This document shows, in pieces, positions 1 to 11,200 of a DNA stretch of 64,000 nt (position 1 is the stretch's first letter; each line of letters begins with the position of its first letter). Where the stretch lies: NCBI GenBank assembly GCA_023362775.1, contig JALMGJ010000005.1, forward strand, positions 40,233,463 through 40,297,462, read 5' to 3'. This DNA is from Charina bottae (Eukaryota > Chordata > Lepidosauria > Squamata > Charinaidae). A program made the translations under genes and the position numbers. The notes under the pieces are model-generated. The model did not search any database. It worked only from the letters and a program-made list of their open reading frames with translations, and was not told the origin of the DNA.

Positions 1-426
1 CGTAAATGATGTTTAGGCTTTTCAACATGCACTGTACTAGAAATCATCCATCCCTGACAGAGAGAGGCAGTCTGGCACGTTCCACATGTTCTGGATTACA
101 ATTGCCATCAATCTCAGCCAGCAAAGCTATTGACAGTGGATTATGGCAATTGCAGTCTGAAACATCTGAAGGAAATCACATCACCTGCCTCTGATCTATT
201 GACCCACAGTAGTTTGATTCACGTCACACTTGCTGTCTTACACCTGCAAGTTTCATTGAAAGGAGAAAAATGTTAAAGTGAGATTAGCACATGTTGAGTT
301 CTCTACTTGCATAACAACATTTTCTGCTTTAGCAGTATCAAATGTTTTATTTTTAAATTTTACATACTTTTAGAGAACTACTGTAATTTTGCCGTGTTTA
401 ATCAAAGTTGGGTGGGGAGTTTAGTA
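1..426. other. Window start, no recognised feature
   Basis: Unremarkable AT-rich sequence. No gene, RNA or mobile element that I can support. Confidence 0.5.
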
Positions 427-905
427 TTGGAAGGATTAGGTCAATGAGTCCAACTCCCTGCTCAGGGCAGGAATTTAAATTAGGGCATTCCAGGCAGATG
501 GCTGGCTAACCTTCACTGAAATATACCCAATAGAGGGAACCCAGCACCCCTCTCGGTAATTGGTGCTTGTCAAACTGGAAGCTTTTTCTAACAACCTGCC
601 TTCCTGTAACTCAAGTCTGTTTCATGTCCTGCACTCTAATGAGAGATCATACCCTTCAGGGTGACATTCATTGAGATATTTGAAGAATGCCACTGTATCC
701 CCCCTCAGTCAACTTTTCTCAAGGCTATACACACCCAGCTCCTTCAGTCTTTTCATAGGGCTCAGTTTCTGGTCCCTGCAACTTCTTCACCTTTCTCAGA
801 ACCTGTTCTAATTTCTCTGAATTCTTAAATGTGTGATGTCTAGAATTGAAGGCAAGACCTGATCAAAGCCAAGTAGAGTGGAACAATTATTTGCCACTCT
901 CCTTA
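427..905 (-). mobile_element. CR1-type LINE, 3' region fragment
   Basis: The plus strand reads like the reverse complement of amniote CR1 3' coding sequence: GTCCAACTCCCTGCTCAG near the left end, CCCCCCTCAGTCAACTTTTC, TCTCAAGGCTA..ACCCAGCTCC, CTTCAGTCTTTTCATAGG. These correspond to the C-terminal part of the reverse-transcriptase ORF in minus orientation. The frame is destroyed by many substitutions and indels, so the copy is old. It lies in the 3' flank of ARHGEF4. Confidence 0.7.
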
Positions 906-916
906 TTTCATGTGAA

Positions 917-1274
917 TACAGGTAGTCCTTGACTTAGAACCATTTGTTTAACAACCGTTTGAAGTTACGATGGTGCTGGGAAAAGTGACTTATAGCCAGT
1001 CCTCACACCGTCACTGCATCCCAGCGGTCACATGATCAAAATTTGGGTGCTTGGCAACCGACATGTATTTATGATGGTTGCAGCATCCTAGGATCACATA
1101 ATCACCATTTGCGACCTTTCCAGGGGGCTTTCGACAAAGTCAATGGGAGCCAGATTCGCTTAATGACTCTGGCAAAAAAGATCGTAAAATCAGGTGTGAC
1201 TCACTTAATGACCACATCACTTAGCGATAGAAGTTCCAGTCCCAATTGTGGTCATAAGTAGAGGACTACCTGTA
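917..1274. mobile_element. 358-bp MITE with terminal inverted repeats, TA-flanked
   Basis: The left end reads TACAGGTAGTCCTTGACTTA and the right end is its inverse, TAGAGGACTACCTGTA. The inverted ends match over about 25 bases with few differences. The internal sequence is also partly self-complementary (ACTTAGAACCA..GTGGTCATAAGT). If TA is counted as the target duplication, the element proper starts CAGGTAGTCC, which would fit Tc1/mariner-like mobilisation. No longer duplication is visible. This family is abundant in squamate genomes. It has no coding capacity. Confidence 0.75.
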
Positions 1275-2078
1275 ATGGTAAACTCATCTATTTAGAACAA
1301 TGTGAGGTGAAACTGATGTGGGAAAGCACTAAGTCAGAACACTGATCATAGGACTTTGAAAGATAAGCAGCAAGCAAAAGGGATTGGTTTATGTGTTACT
1401 GGTTTTATTTCACATTTTCACAAGTGTGCTTAGGAATATGTAGAGCAGTTTATAGCCTTGCTTGTGTTGTAGTCACAGTACCATGCAATCCCAAATGTAC
1501 ATGTAAACTGGACACTTGCTCTGGTGTGGGCTAAAACTAGTGGTATATTTCATGCAGTATACAAGATGCTTTGAAATATGACAAATGCTATCAACTGAAA
1601 CATGAATTAAATTACTTTCTACATTGCAACCTCCAATGTTACTCCAGAGATTTTTTTCCAATATGGGGAATGTCTGATCTATACCTCATCCAATTAAGAA
1701 TTTCTGAAGAATAGTTTAATGTTCTTTCCTAATTAGAGAAGTATGTGTTTTCCCCTTTCCTTATAAGATATTTTGCAAATTCATCATTTACCTAGTAGTT
1801 GTCAAAATTGTCCAAATAAAACACAATAGGTTCTCTCCATTTAAATGAAAGAATCAATACTATGTTCTGAAGTTATCTGGTCTATTTCCAGATAACCTCA
1901 GAACAATGTTTATGGGTATGTATGTTGCTAACATTTTTTTTTTAATTTGTCATTCTAGCATTGTTAAAGCAGCATGTCATTCAATTTGTGGAAATCTCAC
2001 CTGACTCAGTAGACTTACATGTGTTATTCCTCTCAATTATTGTATAAGCAACCAATGATTTTGTGGTTTTTAACTTAA
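1275..2078. other. Downstream flank, nothing recognised
   Basis: AT-rich sequence without a gene or identifiable repeat. A TTTATT (minus-strand AATAAA) near 1402 is a possible distal poly(A) signal, but nothing shows that the ARHGEF4 transcript extends this far. Confidence 0.4.
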
Positions 2079-2405
2079 GGGGCGTGGTGGCTCAGTGGGT
2101 AAGACGCCAGGCTTGTCAATCGGAAGATCGCAAGTTCGGAGGTTTGAATCCCTAGCCCCGCGTGACGGAGTGAGCTCCCGCACTCGCCCCAGCTCTTGCC
2201 AACCTAGCAATTTAAAAGCATGCAAATGCAAGTAGATGAATAGGTACCACTTTGGTAGGTAGGTAACAGCGTTCCGCACGTGTCATGGGGCCACATGACC
2301 GTGGAAGCGCCTTCGGACAACGCTGGCTCTTGGCTAACAAACGGAGATGAGCACCGGCCCCTAGAGTCGGACACGACTGCACAAATGTGTGGGGGGAACC
2401 GTTAC
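2079..2405 (+). mobile_element. tRNA-derived SINE
   Basis: The head carries RNA polymerase III promoter boxes: A-box-like TGGCTCAGTGG at about 2089 and B-box-like GGTTTGAATCC at about 2142. The body follows with CATGCAAATGCAAGTAG, GTAGGTAACAGCGTTCC, CCACATGACCGTGGAAG and AGTCGGACACGACTGCAC, ending in GGGGGGAACCGTTACCTT. The same body and tail occur again at 33688-33888, showing a dispersed family. It looks fairly complete. No clear target duplication is visible. Confidence 0.75.
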
Positions 2406-4523
2406 CTTAACCATATCAAAGTAAAAATAGCTTGGGACACAACATTTGCATCACTGCCAGCTTCCTTTGACTAATTGCTGTATGCTTGAGTGATTAAACT
2501 GCAACTTTAGCATATTATCTCTATAGGCTGTGTTCATGCAACATACTAAACTAAAAAGCTCAGTTAAAACAGGTGCATGAACACTATCATCTCTATTCCA
2601 CATCACAGTTTAATCAGGCTTTGTGCTTTATTATGTCATCCTACTCAGAAATAGCCATTTCAGGTTTCAGGGAACTGGAATGTTTTGTTATAGACTACAG
2701 CTCCTAATTTCCAGAAAGGTGGTAGGTTCAGGCAACATGGTAAGTCACAAAGATTGGTTGAAGTGCAACATCTGATGGGAAGTGTGGTTGTGGCATATGT
2801 GCCTATTGAACAAGCTTTCGAGCTGAGCATATTGTGTTAGCAGGAGGCAGCACCTGTCTGAAGGATGTTGATTTTAAAAAAAAATACTAGAAACTCTCAG
2901 ACCCAATTAGCGTTTGAGTGGAGGATGGAATGGAATACCTGGACTGTAGATTGGATTGGAAAGCTGAAAAGGTATCCCAGAAGACACTGTGGAACCACTA
3001 TTGTATTGTGGCCAAAAAAACCAGCATGATTATGTCCACGTGGTTATGGGAACTCAGTGTTAATTCAAGGACAAATTATCTGGCTGTTATCTTTGCAATT
3101 TTCCCTGATTATTCTGGATCTATTCAAATTGATCGATTCATGAGATTCATCGACTCTCATTCACATGAGAGTGAATGAACTGCATAATTAACATGATTGC
3201 TATTTGTGACTCAGTATGACCAGATGTTAATTCACCCATACTATGTCACTTTTTTTTTTAAAGGTAAAACATGAGGAGCTCTGGCTTCCTAGAAACTTTG
3301 GTTATATACCTTTGTTATCCTACCCTCTCCTATATTGTCTGGTTTTCTTGGGAGTACAACCCAGTCATCTGCCATTTCAATATGTAGAACTACAGATACC
3401 TAATGATACATTAAATAGAAGGATACGCCTAGTATGAAACAAAAATTGTGTGCCCATTGCTCCAAGGCAGACCTACTAGTTGTTCACTTAAGAGTAATCA
3501 AATGCAAAGAACAGGCTTCTTGGGCTACAAGACATTTCTGCATAAGAAAGAAGAGAGACGCTGAGTAAAAGTCAGTTTTACAATTTTCTTTATGAAATTA
3601 AATGTAACCCCTCCAAAGGGGGAAAGAGATAGTGCAAGAATGATTCTGTACATGCTTCTGGAATTTTATAACTGAAGGCTGGTCAGCTACAGTTGGACAC
3701 CGCATCTTCTTGCATTACACTGCTGAATGCTCACTCCCCCGCAATAGTGCCATGCAGGGGCAGGCTGGGTTCTTCGCTTTAATTTCACAGTATCAGGAAA
3801 TCCCTAAACAACGGGATTCAGTCAGTTATGGCTTCTATCTATTTCACTATTGTAAGGCAAATCTTTATCTAATCAAAAGATTATATGGGGAGGGGGGTGC
3901 CATCAATTTTCAAGTGGTTAGTGTCTGAATATACTCTCTCCGTAGAAATTGGCAAATCTGTGTCCCTGTCTTTCTGTTAAGCACCCTCACCACCTCTGCA
4001 GAGTGTTGCATAGGTGATACAGTTTCCAAATAATACTGCTTCGTTTGTAAGTGCCTGGCATGTCTGAAATTAATCTTTAGACAAATCTATGTCATATATC
4101 TTTAGGAACATGGGCCAGCCTTTCTTCCGCCTGGTGCCCCCTAGATATGTTGGGACTGTAACTCCCAGAATCCCCAGAAGCTCACTGTGCCTATTTTGGA
4201 ATTCTTGGAACGGGACTTCCACAGGTTTGGTGGACATCAAGTTGTGGAAGGCTGATACAGGCTTCCAAATGTTGGTCTTCAGTGGAAAAAAAGTGGCAAA
4301 AGAGGCATCAAGTTAAAACCTGACAAGACAGATTACAAACTTACAAAATACAGGTATTTGCACTGTTACATAAATAAACATTTTAAAAACATTGAGAAAA
4401 ATTATCGTTGGCCAGGAACTATGAGAAATTGTTTGTAGAAAGTAAAAGTAATTAAAAGGTAATTCAGGCTCATTTCCCCCTCCCCCACGATGTACATTAA
4501 CTAGGCTGCAAATGTCCTGGCTG
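2406..4523. other. 3' flank or 3'UTR of ARHGEF4
   Basis: Sequence downstream of the gene with no coding exon I can support. A minus-strand ATTAAA (TTTAAT on plus near 3777) and AATAAA (TTTATT near 2627) are candidate poly(A) signals. Bases 4110-4270 resemble a degraded hAT-derived repeat (CTGTAACTCCCAGAATCC). The end of the ARHGEF4 transcript cannot be fixed from this sequence. Confidence 0.4.
4110..4270. mobile_element. Degraded hAT-like non-autonomous element
   Basis: Contains GCCAGCCTTTCTTCC..CTGGTGCC and GGGACTGTAACTCCCAGAAT, then an inverse-like TTCCAC..GTTGTGGAAGGCTGATAC. This is the pattern of a common vertebrate hAT-derived repeat with inverted ends. Termini and target duplication are not clean. 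Confidence 0.4.
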
Positions 4524-4745
4524 TTAGCCACGCTTCGGGTTAGTCAAGTACTGGTTCCAGATCAGCTGTTTGGCCTTCTCATCGGAAAAGATGAAGCTTG
4601 ATCCCTGGGAATGCTCAGTCTGTTCTGGATCTTTGAAAATTTGGGTAAGAGGAGGGAAGTCCCGCATCCCAGGAAAAGGGGCACCAGTAGGAACGTTAAA
4701 TAGCTGCTCAGAGCCAATGGCAGAGAGGTGGTGGAAGCTGCTCAT
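4524..4745 (-). CDS. Hypothetical 73-codon ORF downstream of the ARHGEF4 stop
   Basis: An open frame of 73 codons on the ARHGEF4 strand, starting 368 bases below its stop codon. It begins MSSFHHLSAIGSEQLFNV, has a Pro/Gly-rich middle (PTGAPFPGMRDFPPLTQIF) and ends FSDEKAKQLIWNQYLTNPKR-G. An in-frame TAG directly precedes the ATG, so the ORF starts there unless the ATG follows a splice acceptor (the bases before it read ACAGTAG). Its composition (varied, few low-complexity runs, no transposon similarity that I can see) looks protein-like. I do not recognise a family. It could be a 3'UTR ORF, the last exon of a neighbouring small gene, or chance. Confidence 0.35.
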   Translation of the reverse strand: MSSFHHLSAIGSEQLFNVPTGAPFPGMRDFPPLTQIFKDPEQTEHSQGSSFIFSDEKAKQLIWNQYLTNPKRG

Positions 4746-5113
4746 CTACTGTCGTCTTTTCCTGTCAGCCTTTCTTGAATCCCAAAATCAATGTTCCCAG
4801 ATGAAAGGGCGGTCCAGAAGAAAATGGACAGAGAGAGGAAGTTTTTGTTAAAAAGTGGTTCTGACGCCAGTCTTCTCCTAGGTACTCATCCGTATGGGCA
4901 GTCTCAGCTCATTTTCACCAACGTACGCACATGCACACATACACCACAAGGCCATGAACACTTTGAAGCTCTTCCAGTTGACCCAAAGTCAAGGCGGGTG
5001 GGGGGCGGGGGGCAACGCCAGGAGGTGGAGGCAGTGCTTGGGCTCGCAGGGCTGAAGCATAAAGTGCTTTCTCAAGAGGGATTCAGGCACAAGGTCAGCT
5101 GGGCTGCTTCCCC

Positions 5114-5274
5114 TTATTTTCGAAACGGCGCCAGCCTGCTGATATTCTGCCAGAAGTTTAAAGGTTTGCGCTTGGGCTCTGCCAGCATGAAGACTTGCTG
5201 CTGGGGAAGGTTTGTTGGCAGAGTAGGGTGTTTCTGGCGCATCAAGAAATCGTAGTATGTCCTGGTGACCACTG
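5114..5274 (-). CDS. ARHGEF4: ARHGEF4 terminal coding exon
   Basis: The last coding exon. It encodes [52 protein letters not shown] and a TAA stop at 5116-5114. The basic proline-rich tail ending [11 protein letters not shown] is the characteristic ASEF C terminus. The acceptor is a NAGNAG pair (CATCAGCAG). Using the upstream AG (exon from 5274) adds an alanine that matches the mammalian order KAV; using the downstream AG (exon from 5271) removes it. Both keep the frame. Confidence 0.9.
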
Positions 5275-8200
5275 CTGATGAAATGAGCAAAGAGAAAGAA
5301 TGTTTCATAGCTGCACCTTCTGTTCTGCCCCCCGTGAGAACTGGAGTGCCCCACTCTCAACCTGCTTTTTACCTTTATGGCAATCTGATGCCGCCCTGGC
5401 ACTGTTCCTATGTGTTGCTTTGACCTGACTCACTCGGCAAAATGTTGTTGTGAACACAAAGGAAGAAGGGGGGAGGGCTGCAACATACTCTGCAGGTTAT
5501 TTCTCAGTTATTTTCCTCAGAAATGTCTCCATATTTCCCAGACTTCATCACTCTTACACTCTCTAGATGTGGTGGGACTGCAACTCCTAAAATTCCCATG
5601 GAAGCTGCATTCTCTGCACATTTGGAGAGTGCTAGAGGGGTAAAAGCTATCCTAGTATGTGCGCCTGACTATTAGGTTGTAAAAGAACCCAAAGCACATT
5701 AGGATGTGAGATTGAAGAATAGCATTCTTTAAGATGGGCAGTTCATGATTTGTCATATCTGAATTTTGGAAACTAACATACCCTTAATACAGAATCTAAA
5801 TTAACTCATTTTGCAATTTATCTCTGCTACAATTCGAGGGGCTACTAATGGTTTTATGCCTATCATGCAGCTTAAGCAGCTAGAAACAGTGAGTCCATAG
5901 TCCTGGAAGCTTGTCCTTGGCCCTGGGAAAGACCTAGTTTTCATGTGTGAAACTTAGTTACTTACTGCACTTCTTCTCCTGTTTTCAGACAAGTGCTGTC
6001 TCCTCATTAAATTAAAATTTAAAAACACTGCCATACCCTTCAACTTAGAAAATCAAAGGAGAAGATCAGGAAGAAGAAGTGGTGAGCAATATGCTGGTAT
6101 TTACATGCAGTTCAGTCGGGGGTGGGGTAGGGGCAATGGTGGAGGTTTGACTTGGAAAGGTCCACCACGTCCCATCTTCACATTCCAAAACTTGTTAGAG
6201 AGTCAGTAAAATCAAGTTGATGTAAAATCCTGCACACAGTGCTGCTTTTAAGAAAAGAGTCGATGCTATGACTTTCCTGCCCCAGCAGGGGGCAGCATCT
6301 GGCCAACCGTGTCTAGGCTCAAAAGTTAAGCAAAGTCAATTTAGTTAGTACTTGTATGGGGGATGTCCAGGGAATAAATACTAGGGCTATAGGCTAGCCA
6401 TGGGGAATTCTGGGAGTTGAAGTCCACACATCTTAAAGTTGCCAAGTTGGAGAAACACTGGGCTAGACTGAGATGTTAAAAACACATTCTCCAAGAAGGC
6501 AGCGGTAAAGCATTTCCTAATTACTGCCACGAAAATTACATGGATGTGCCCTTGAGGTTACCAGGACTCAAGTTCAACTTGACGAAGATGTTACCTTTCT
6601 GATTCCCGTACCATCAAATAAAGCCAAAATATTCTAGAGTGATTACTTGGCCTTTGAACAGATGTTCCTTTACCTGCAGCTTCTGAAGTTAAACACAGGA
6701 TTGGATTGTAGCCTATTAACTCTAATAATTTTAGGCCTTTTGAGCTGCGATACATACAGTATGTTAGGGGAGAGGTTAACGAGGGCAGACATCTATCTTG
6801 ACTTGCCTTTTGGTTTTCCACTCTGACTTTGTTTGCTGGCATTAAGCATAGCTTGTTTCTTCTGCATTTCAGTGATGGAAAAACCTTGAAGATGAAAGAG
6901 AAGCTGTTAATCCAGCTAGGCTTTTCAAGCTATATCATGCAAATATATGTGCAGAGGACAAGGGGCATATCAAGCAGAAAATCCCAATGCATGCAGCAGA
7001 AACTATACCAAGTAGTTTAATTTTATATGTCAAAAATAAGTTCATTGTTGTTCCAAAGTCTGTACTGTACATCAGGACAGTATAATTACTGTATAATTCT
7101 GCTAAGCTCCCAGAAATAAGTATTGTAAAGAACATGGAGTCTGTGCAATCCTTGACTAAATGGAGAAGAGGAGATAGGAACTAACAAGTATGGATGAAGG
7201 TCTGAGGAGAAAAGAGAGAGGAATGGAGACTATGAGAAAATGAGGCTAGAGTTGTTCAGAAACCAGTTTAGTTTTGGGGAAGAATTTTTAAGAGGAAGGC
7301 TGAAAAGTTGTTGCAGGCAATGGGTCACCATGGGAGGAGATAAAGGGATATGCTACTGCATAGTCCTAGAGCAGCCTTCTTCAAACTAATCTACTCCAGA
7401 TATATTGAGGTTATAATCCCTAAAATTCCTGGTCAGCCTAACGATTCACAGTACTGGCTGGCTGGCAATTCTAGGAGTTATAGACCCAACAGCCTGGAAG
7501 TGCATTGGTTTGGAGGATACTAATTTAGGGCACCCCTTCATGGATCACTGCCTTGTCGTGGAGAAGGGGCTTGCGTAACTCAATGAAGTCAGGTCAAGAA
7601 GAACAGGTCGTGATGGAGAGTTCTGACAAAACGTGGTCCAAAACTGGAGGAGGGAATGGCAAACCACTCCAGTATCCTTGCCAAGAAAACCAATGGACAG
7701 TATCAAAAGGCTAAAAGATATGACACCAGAAGATGAGCCCCTCAGGTCAGAAGGTGTCCAAAATGCTACTGGGGAAGAGCGGAGGGCAATTCCGAGTAGC
7801 TCCAGAAAGAGTGAAATGGCTGGGCCAAAGCCGAAAGGACGCTCAGTTGTGGATGAGTCTGGAAGTGGAAGGAAAGTCCGATGCTGTAAAGAACAATATT
7901 GCATAGGAACCTGGAATGTAAGATCTATGAATCAAGGTAAGCTGGATGTGGTCAAACATGAGATGACAAGATTGAACATCGACATCTTGGGAATCAGCGA
8001 ACTAAAATGGACAGGAATGGGTGAATTTAATTCAGGAGACCATTATATATACTACTGTGGGCAAGAATCCCTTAGAAGAAATGGAGTAGCTCTCATAGTC
8101 AATAAAAGAGTGGGAAAGGCAGTACTGGGGTACAACCTCAAAAATGACAGAATGCTTTCAGTTTGAATCCAAGGCAAACCATTCAACATCACAGTGATCC

Positions 8201-11200
8201 AAGTCTATGCCCCAACCACTGATGCCGAAGAAGCTGAAGTTGACCGGTTCTATGAAGACCTACAACACCTTCTAGAACTAACACCAAAAAAAGATGTCCT
8301 TTTCATCATAGGGGACTGGAATGCTAAAGTAGGAAGTCAAAAAATAACCAGAAGAACAGGCAAGTTCGGCCTCAGAGTACAAAATGAAGCAGGGCAAAGG
8401 CTAATAGAGTTTTGTCAAGAGAACACGCTGGTCATAGCAAACACTCTTTTCCAACAACACAAGAGACGACTCTACACATGGACATCACCAGATGGTCAAT
8501 ACCGAAATCAGATTGATTATATACTTTGCAGCCAAAGATGGAGAAGCTCTATACAATCAGCAAAAACAAGACCTGGAGCTGACTGTGGCTCAGATCATGA
8601 GCTTCTTATCGCAAAATTTAGGCTTAAATTGAAGAACGTAGAGAAAACCACTAGACCAATCAGGTATGACGTAAATCATATCCCTTATGAATATACAGTG
8701 GAGGTGAGGAATAGATTTAAAGGATTAGATCTGGTAGACAGAGTGCCTGAAGAACTATGGATGGAGGTTCATAACAGTGTACAGGAGGCAGCAACTAAAA
8801 CCATCCCAAAGAAAAAGAAATGCAAGAAAGCAAAGTGGCTGACTGATGAGGCTTTACAAATAGCTGAGGAAAGAAGGGAAGCAAAAGGCAAGGGAGAAAG
8901 GGAAAGATATAAACAACTGAATGCAGAATTCCAGAGAATAGCAAGGAGAGATAAGAAGGCCTTCTTAAATGAACAATGCAAAGAAATCGAGGAAAACAAT
9001 AGAATGGGGAAGACTAGAGATCTCTTCAAGAAAATCGGAGATAACAAGGGAACATTTTGTGCAAAGATGGGCATGATAAAGGACAAAAAAGGCAGGGACC
9101 TAACAGAAGCAGAAGAGATTAAGAAGAGGTGGCAAGAATACACAGAAGAACTATACAAGAAAGATCTTAATATCCCTGATAAATACGATGGTGTGGTCAC
9201 TGACCTTGAGCCGGACATCCTAGAGAGTGAAGTCAAGTGGGCCTTAGGAAGCATTACTAACAACAAAGCTAGCGGAGAAGACAGTATCCCAGCTGAGCTA
9301 TTTAAAATCCTAAAAGATGATGCTGTTAAAGTGCTGCACTCAATATGCCAACAAATTTGGAAAACTCAACAGTGGCCACAGGATTGGAAAAGGTCAGTTT
9401 ACGTTCCAATTCCAAAGAAAGGCAATGCCAAAGAATGTTCAAACTACCGTACAATTGCGCTCATTTCACATGCTAGCAAGGTTATGCTCAAAATCCTACA
9501 AGCTAGGCTTCAGCAGTATGTGAACCGAGAACTACCAGAAGTGCAAGCTGGGTTTCGAAGAGGCAGAGGAACTAGAGATCAGATTGCCAACATTCGCTGG
9601 ATCATGGAAAAAGCAAGAGAGTTCCAGAAAAACATCTACTTCTGCTTCATTGACTACGCTAAAGCCTTTGATTGTGTGGATCACAACAAACTGTGGCAAA
9701 TTCTTAAAGAGATGGGAGTACCAGACCACCTTACCTGTCACCTGAGAAACCTGTATGTGGGTCAAGAAGCAACAGTTAGAACCGGACATGGAACAACTGA
9801 CTGGTTCAAAATTGGGAAAGGAGTACGACAAGGCTGTATATTATCACCCTGCTTATTTAACTTATATGCAGAGTACATCATGAGAAATGCCGGGCTGGAT
9901 GAATCACAAGCCGGAGTTAAGATTGCCGGGAGAAATATCAACAACCTCAGATATACAGACGATACCACCCTAATGGCAGAAAGTGAAGAGGAACTAAAGA
10001 GCCTCTTGATGAGGGTGAAAGAGGAGAGTGCAAAAGCTGGCTTGAAACTCAACATTAAAAAAACCCAGATCATGGCATCTGGTCCCATCACTTCCTGGCA
10101 CATAGAAGGGGAAGAAATGGAAGCAGTGACAGATTTTATTTTCTTGGGCTCCAAGATCACCGCAGACGGTGACTGCAGCCATGAAATTAAAAGACGCTTG
10201 CTCCTTGGGAGGAAAGCTATGGCAAACCTAGACAGCATATTAAAAAGCAGAGACCTTGCCGACAAAGGTCCGTATAGTTAAAGCTATGGTTTTTCCAGTA
10301 GTAATGTATGGCTGCGAGAGTTGGACCATAAGGAAGGCTGAGCGCCAAAGAATTGATGCTTTCAAACTGTGGTGCTGGAGAAGACTCTTAAGAGTCCCTT
10401 GGACTGCAAGGAGGTCAAATCAGTCAATCCTAAAGGAAATCAACCCTGACTGCTCATTGGAAGGACAGATGCTGAAGCTGAAGCTCAAATACTTTGGCCA
10501 CCTAATGTGAAGAGAGGACTCACTGGAAAAGACCCTGATGCTGGGAAAGACTGAAGGCAAAAGGAGAAGGGGACGGCAGAGGATGAGATGGTTAGATAGC
10601 ATCACCGATGTAATGAACATGAATTTGAGTAAACTCCGAGAGACAGTGGAGGACAGGAAGGCCTGGCGTGCTATGGTCCATGAGGTCACGAGGAGTCGGA
10701 CATGACTAAACGACTGAACAACAACAACAACAACAATTTAGGGCATGGATGGGAATCCTATGGCTCTCCAGATGTTACTGAACTACAGCTCGCAGCATTC
10801 CTCCTCATTGGCCATACTGCCTTGCTCACTGGTAATTCAGCAGCATCTTAAGGGTCAATGTTCTCTACCTTTTACTTATGAGTACTCTGCAAAGTTGGAT
10901 TTGTAAGATAAGCACTCGAGTAAGATTAGGAAAAATTCAAAAGTTATATGTGATAGAAATTTATACAGTATATGACTCTTGAGGAGGTAGAGTCAACAGT
11001 GAAGTGGGAACATTTTAAAGGTTTAATACATAGTTTAAAGTGTAAGAAAGTTCAGTGAAAGACATTCTCAGCATAGTGGCTCTCAGTGGTAGTTCATGGC
11101 TGTTGCATACCAGTTTCCTGGTCAAGCTGAACCTGCTTCCTTTCATTCTCAAATGCCTTGAGCCAGCGTTGCTTCTGTTCTGGTTTCTTTGCACAGAATA

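Larger units (their letters stand above)
5275..6806 (-). other. ARHGEF4 last intron (GC-AG)
   Basis: A 1.5-kb intron, donor GCAAGT at 6806-6801, acceptor after a pyrimidine-rich tract ending at 5275. Inside are a short hAT-like remnant (about 6391-6463) and a 5S-type SINE tail (about 6488-6597). I see nothing coding. A stretch near 5560-5640 resembles the widespread hAT-derived GTGGGACTGCAACTCC-type repeat, but too weakly to annotate. Confidence 0.7.

Noticed and set aside
2079..2170. Possible tRNA gene
   Set aside because: A and B boxes are present but there is no acceptor stem or cloverleaf, and the sequence continues into a repeated SINE body.
4791..5255. 154-codon plus-strand ORF
   Set aside because: Lies antisense to the ARHGEF4 terminal exon and its 3'UTR; no recognisable domain, and the minus-strand frame is clearly the real one.
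4989..5402. 137-codon minus-strand ORF overlapping the last ARHGEF4 exon
   Set aside because: Wrong frame relative to the conserved tail SRLAPFRK; crosses the splice acceptor without sense.
6807..6884. ARHGEF4 ending at a stop just after this exon
   Set aside because: Read-through gives GKSR-stop, but the conserved terminal exon is found at 5274-5114 in the right phase, so the GC donor is the better explanation.
8769..9266. 165-codon minus-strand ORF
   Set aside because: Shadow of the BovB coding strand; composition rich in Ser/Leu typical of an antisense frame, no domain.
10256..10510. Separate 84-codon ORF with [19 protein letters not shown]
   Set aside because: This is the C-terminal part of the BovB polyprotein displaced by a frameshift, not an independent gene.
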